Assembly: GCA_002727395.1 (NCBI GenBank)
Contig: PBWY01000098.1
Coordinates: 1 to 15,383 of the forward strand
Length of the DNA stretch: 15,383 nucleotides
Source of the DNA: Rhodospirillales bacterium
GTDB taxonomy: Bacteria; Pseudomonadota; Alphaproteobacteria; MPNO01; UBA2964
Direction: 5' to 3'
The notes under the pieces were generated by a model, which was not told the DNA's origin, did not search any database, and saw only the letters and a list, made by a program, of their open reading frames with translations. Shown here one piece after another: positions 13,758 to 15,383 of this stretch (position 1 is its first letter; each line of letters opens with the position of its first letter). A program made the translations under genes and the position numbers.

Positions 13758-15116
13758 TTATCTGATAATAGACTTAACATCAATGCTATCCCAAACCCCT
13801 TCAGAAAATTTATGCCTCGGAGTAAATTCTTTAAGTAAGGGCTTCGCAGTAGCATCTATACCCCATTTTGAAGTAAAGCCATCATCTCCAGCTGTCGACG
13901 GATCCAAATCCGACCCGCGTGCATTTTTTATTAAAACTAAATCTCTGTCAGGCTGACTTCGTGTCGCTAACGCCCAATTGACTTGTCGGTCATCAAACAC
14001 ATCCACATCATGGTCCACCACTACTACCCGCTTAATGTAAAGATCTGCGCCAAAAACCGACATTATAGCATTTTTACCTTGTCCCTTTAGACGTTGCTCT
14101 ATTGAGACAAAACAGGTAAACGGGCTTGGCACCCTAACGGCCTTTACACTTGGAACCATGGACCGCACAGCTCGAAAAAGGTTAGCTTCCATAGGTATGG
14201 TCGAAAGCAGCATATGATCCAAATGCCCAACGTTCATATCATAAAAATATGCATCTTTTCTATGAGTGATTGCCTTTACCTCTACCACTTCTCTATCTCT
14301 TGCTCCAAGGCTGTAGCCAGTAAATTCTCCAAACGGACCCTCCTCAACCGTTTTTACAGGAGAAATTTCCGCTTCTATAATCAATTCAGCTTGAGCAGGA
14401 ACGGACACGTCAATCGTCTCACATCGGACCATTTCAAGAGGTTCTTCAAGTATTGCACCCATAATATGCGTTTCATCTTCATCTACAGAACCAATCGATA
14501 AAGCGCCTAAAGCGATAGCTGGATGTACCCCGATAGCGAAAGCGACTTGTAACGGCTTACCCTGGGCAGTAGCGGTTTGATGAAATTCCCAAAGATGTTT
14601 TCCTAAAGTCAAATGGATGGATGTGGTATTTCTACCCGTTATCATTAATCTATTATAGGCACAATTATAAATGCCGGTAATAGGGTCCTTAGCAAAAGAA
14701 ATTGCAGCTGTAATATAAGCCCCACCGTCATCCCCATGATGGACCACCTGCGGAAGAGCCATCATATCAACCTCGTTGCCAGTAAGAATAACTTCTTTAC
14801 ACAGACCTGTATTTACTTCTTTCGGTGGAATGGGGTTTTCCATTGCATAAAGAAATTTTTTCTGCATTTCACGCGGGGCTACACCCATCGACATGGCTAG
14901 GCGATGCCGACTAGCATGTATATTCGTCATAACCTTGAAATTTGTACCTTTTACCTTTTCAAAAATAAACACCGGGCGCTTTTTTGTTTCATGTTCGGTT
15001 TTAACAACGGTCGCAGTAATAGCATGCGCCGGATCAATCTCACCCGACACGGAAACAAATTCGTCGGGTCTTTCCGATTTAATTTGATTTACAAAGGAAA
15101 GAAAATCTTGAGCCAT
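13758..15116 (-). CDS. UbiD family prenylated-FMN decarboxylase
   Basis: UbiD enzymes remove or add CO2 on aromatic, heteroaromatic or acrylic acids using prenylated FMN. The 452-residue protein has the family pattern: metal/phosphate-binding Asn151 and His174 (LGKHLWEFH), catalytic Arg156, and the Glu pair E259/E264 in EGPFGE. The spacings N-to-R (5), N-to-H (23) and E-to-E (5) match fungal Fdc1 (N168, R173, H191, E277, E282), so the active site appears complete. It opens an operon with the acyl-CoA ligase and GST, which argues for a catabolic or specialised role rather than ubiquinone synthesis, so I do not call it ubiD. No prFMN-making ubiX is in the window. AGGA lies close upstream of the ATG. 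The substrate is not predictable here. Confidence 0.93.
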   Translation of the reverse strand: MAQDFLSFVNQIKSERPDEFVSVSGEIDPAHAITATVVKTEHETKKRPVFIFEKVKGTNFKVMTNIHASRHRLAMSMGVAPREMQKKFLYAMENPIPPKEVNTGLCKEVILTGNEVDMMALPQVVHHGDDGGAYITAAISFAKDPITGIYNCAYNRLMITGRNTTSIHLTLGKHLWEFHQTATAQGKPLQVAFAIGVHPAIALGALSIGSVDEDETHIMGAILEEPLEMVRCETIDVSVPAQAELIIEAEISPVKTVEEGPFGEFTGYSLGARDREVVEVKAITHRKDAYFYDMNVGHLDHMLLSTIPMEANLFRAVRSMVPSVKAVRVPSPFTCFVSIEQRLKGQGKNAIMSVFGADLYIKRVVVVDHDVDVFDDRQVNWALATRSQPDRDLVLIKNARGSDLDPSTAGDDGFTSKWGIDATAKPLLKEFTPRHKFSEGVWDSIDVKSIIR

Positions 15117-15269
15117 GAGTCCTACTTTAATTAAATTAGAAAGAATAATTCCAGAAAAAAAAGAAATAGAAAAGAATGGTCTTAGTCAACAAATGCAAAA
15201 CCTGAAAATATTTGAATGTTAAACATAGGGAAAACCTTAAGAGCATCACAGGCCCTAAATAATGAAGGA

Positions 15270-15345
15270 TGGTGGGCGGTGACGGGATCGAACCGCCGAC
15301 ATCCACGGTGTAAACGTGGCGCTCTCCCAGCTGAGCTAACCGCCC
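15270..15345 (-). tRNA. tRNA-Val(TAC)
   Basis: The 76-nt gene folds fully: acceptor GGGCGGT/ACCGCCC, D-arm GCTC...GAGC, anticodon stem CCACG/CGTGG with loop TTTACAC (anticodon TAC), T-arm CGGCGGTTCGATCCCG-type, discriminator A and an encoded CCA (15270-15272). It lies about 150 bp upstream of the ubiD-family gene on the same strand, and I see no clear terminator between them. It looks intact, with no attachment-site remnant. Confidence 0.95.
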
Positions 15346-15383
15346 CCATTTAATTCATATTTTTCTTTATCACATGGTTACAC

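Noticed and set aside
5735..15116. A furan-acid degradation set (UbiD, CoA ligase, Mo hydroxylase as in Hmf enzymes)
   Set aside because: The Mo enzyme has xanthine-type E802/R880 equivalents and the two-subunit split, not the three-subunit furoyl-CoA form, and it lies apart from the ligase operon with iron-storage genes between.
15117..15269. Promoter for the ubiD-family operon (TTGACT near 15180)
   Set aside because: The -35-like hexamer has no credible -10 at a suitable distance; read-through from tRNA-Val or an unseen promoter is equally possible.

Overview
The window looks like chromosome from an AT-rich member of the Pseudomonadota, plausibly a marine or other planktonic lineage. The grounds are a xanthine dehydrogenase split as in Rhodobacter capsulatus (fused Fe-S/FAD subunit plus Mo subunit), a bacterioferritin/Bfd pair, a prFMN-type UbiD decarboxylase and typical bacterial tRNAs. 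No rRNA or other firm taxonomic marker is present, so the assignment is tentative.

Left end (1 to about 2040) appears to be one end of an integrated element. It holds the 5' part of a secreted protein with 48-bp tandem repeats, running off the left edge behind a good sigma70 promoter. A 630-bp non-coding stretch follows, full of short direct and inverted repeats, then a complete tyrosine recombinase. Just upstream of the recombinase is the first 43 nt of a tRNA-Asp(GTC) gene, which stops matching a tRNA right after the anticodon arm. The fragment and the integrase point the same way, so the tRNA promoter could feed the integrase.

Middle left (2172 to 5653): a 50-residue two-helix membrane protein; a large lipoprotein of three cysteine-headed MORN-repeat modules joined to an HtrA-like serine protease (the most unusual protein here); and, divergently, a MazG/HisE-like pyrophosphohydrolase followed by a cupin gene with an in-frame stop.

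Centre (5735 to 10469): xdhA-xdhB on the minus strand with a 4-nt ATGA overlap. XdhB is intact with its active-site residues, but xdhA has a single in-frame TAG between its Fe-S and FAD parts. A two-domain VOC protein is divergent from xdhA.

Right (10526 to 15345): divergent bfr and bfd share a control region with a perfect 7-1-7 Fur box, which fits iron storage and release. Then a compact minus-strand operon ubiD - AMP-forming acyl-CoA ligase - glutathione S-transferase, which suggests processing of an unidentified aromatic or unsaturated acid. A tRNA-Val(TAC) lies upstream of ubiD. No ubiX, Mo-cofactor or xdhC gene is in the window.
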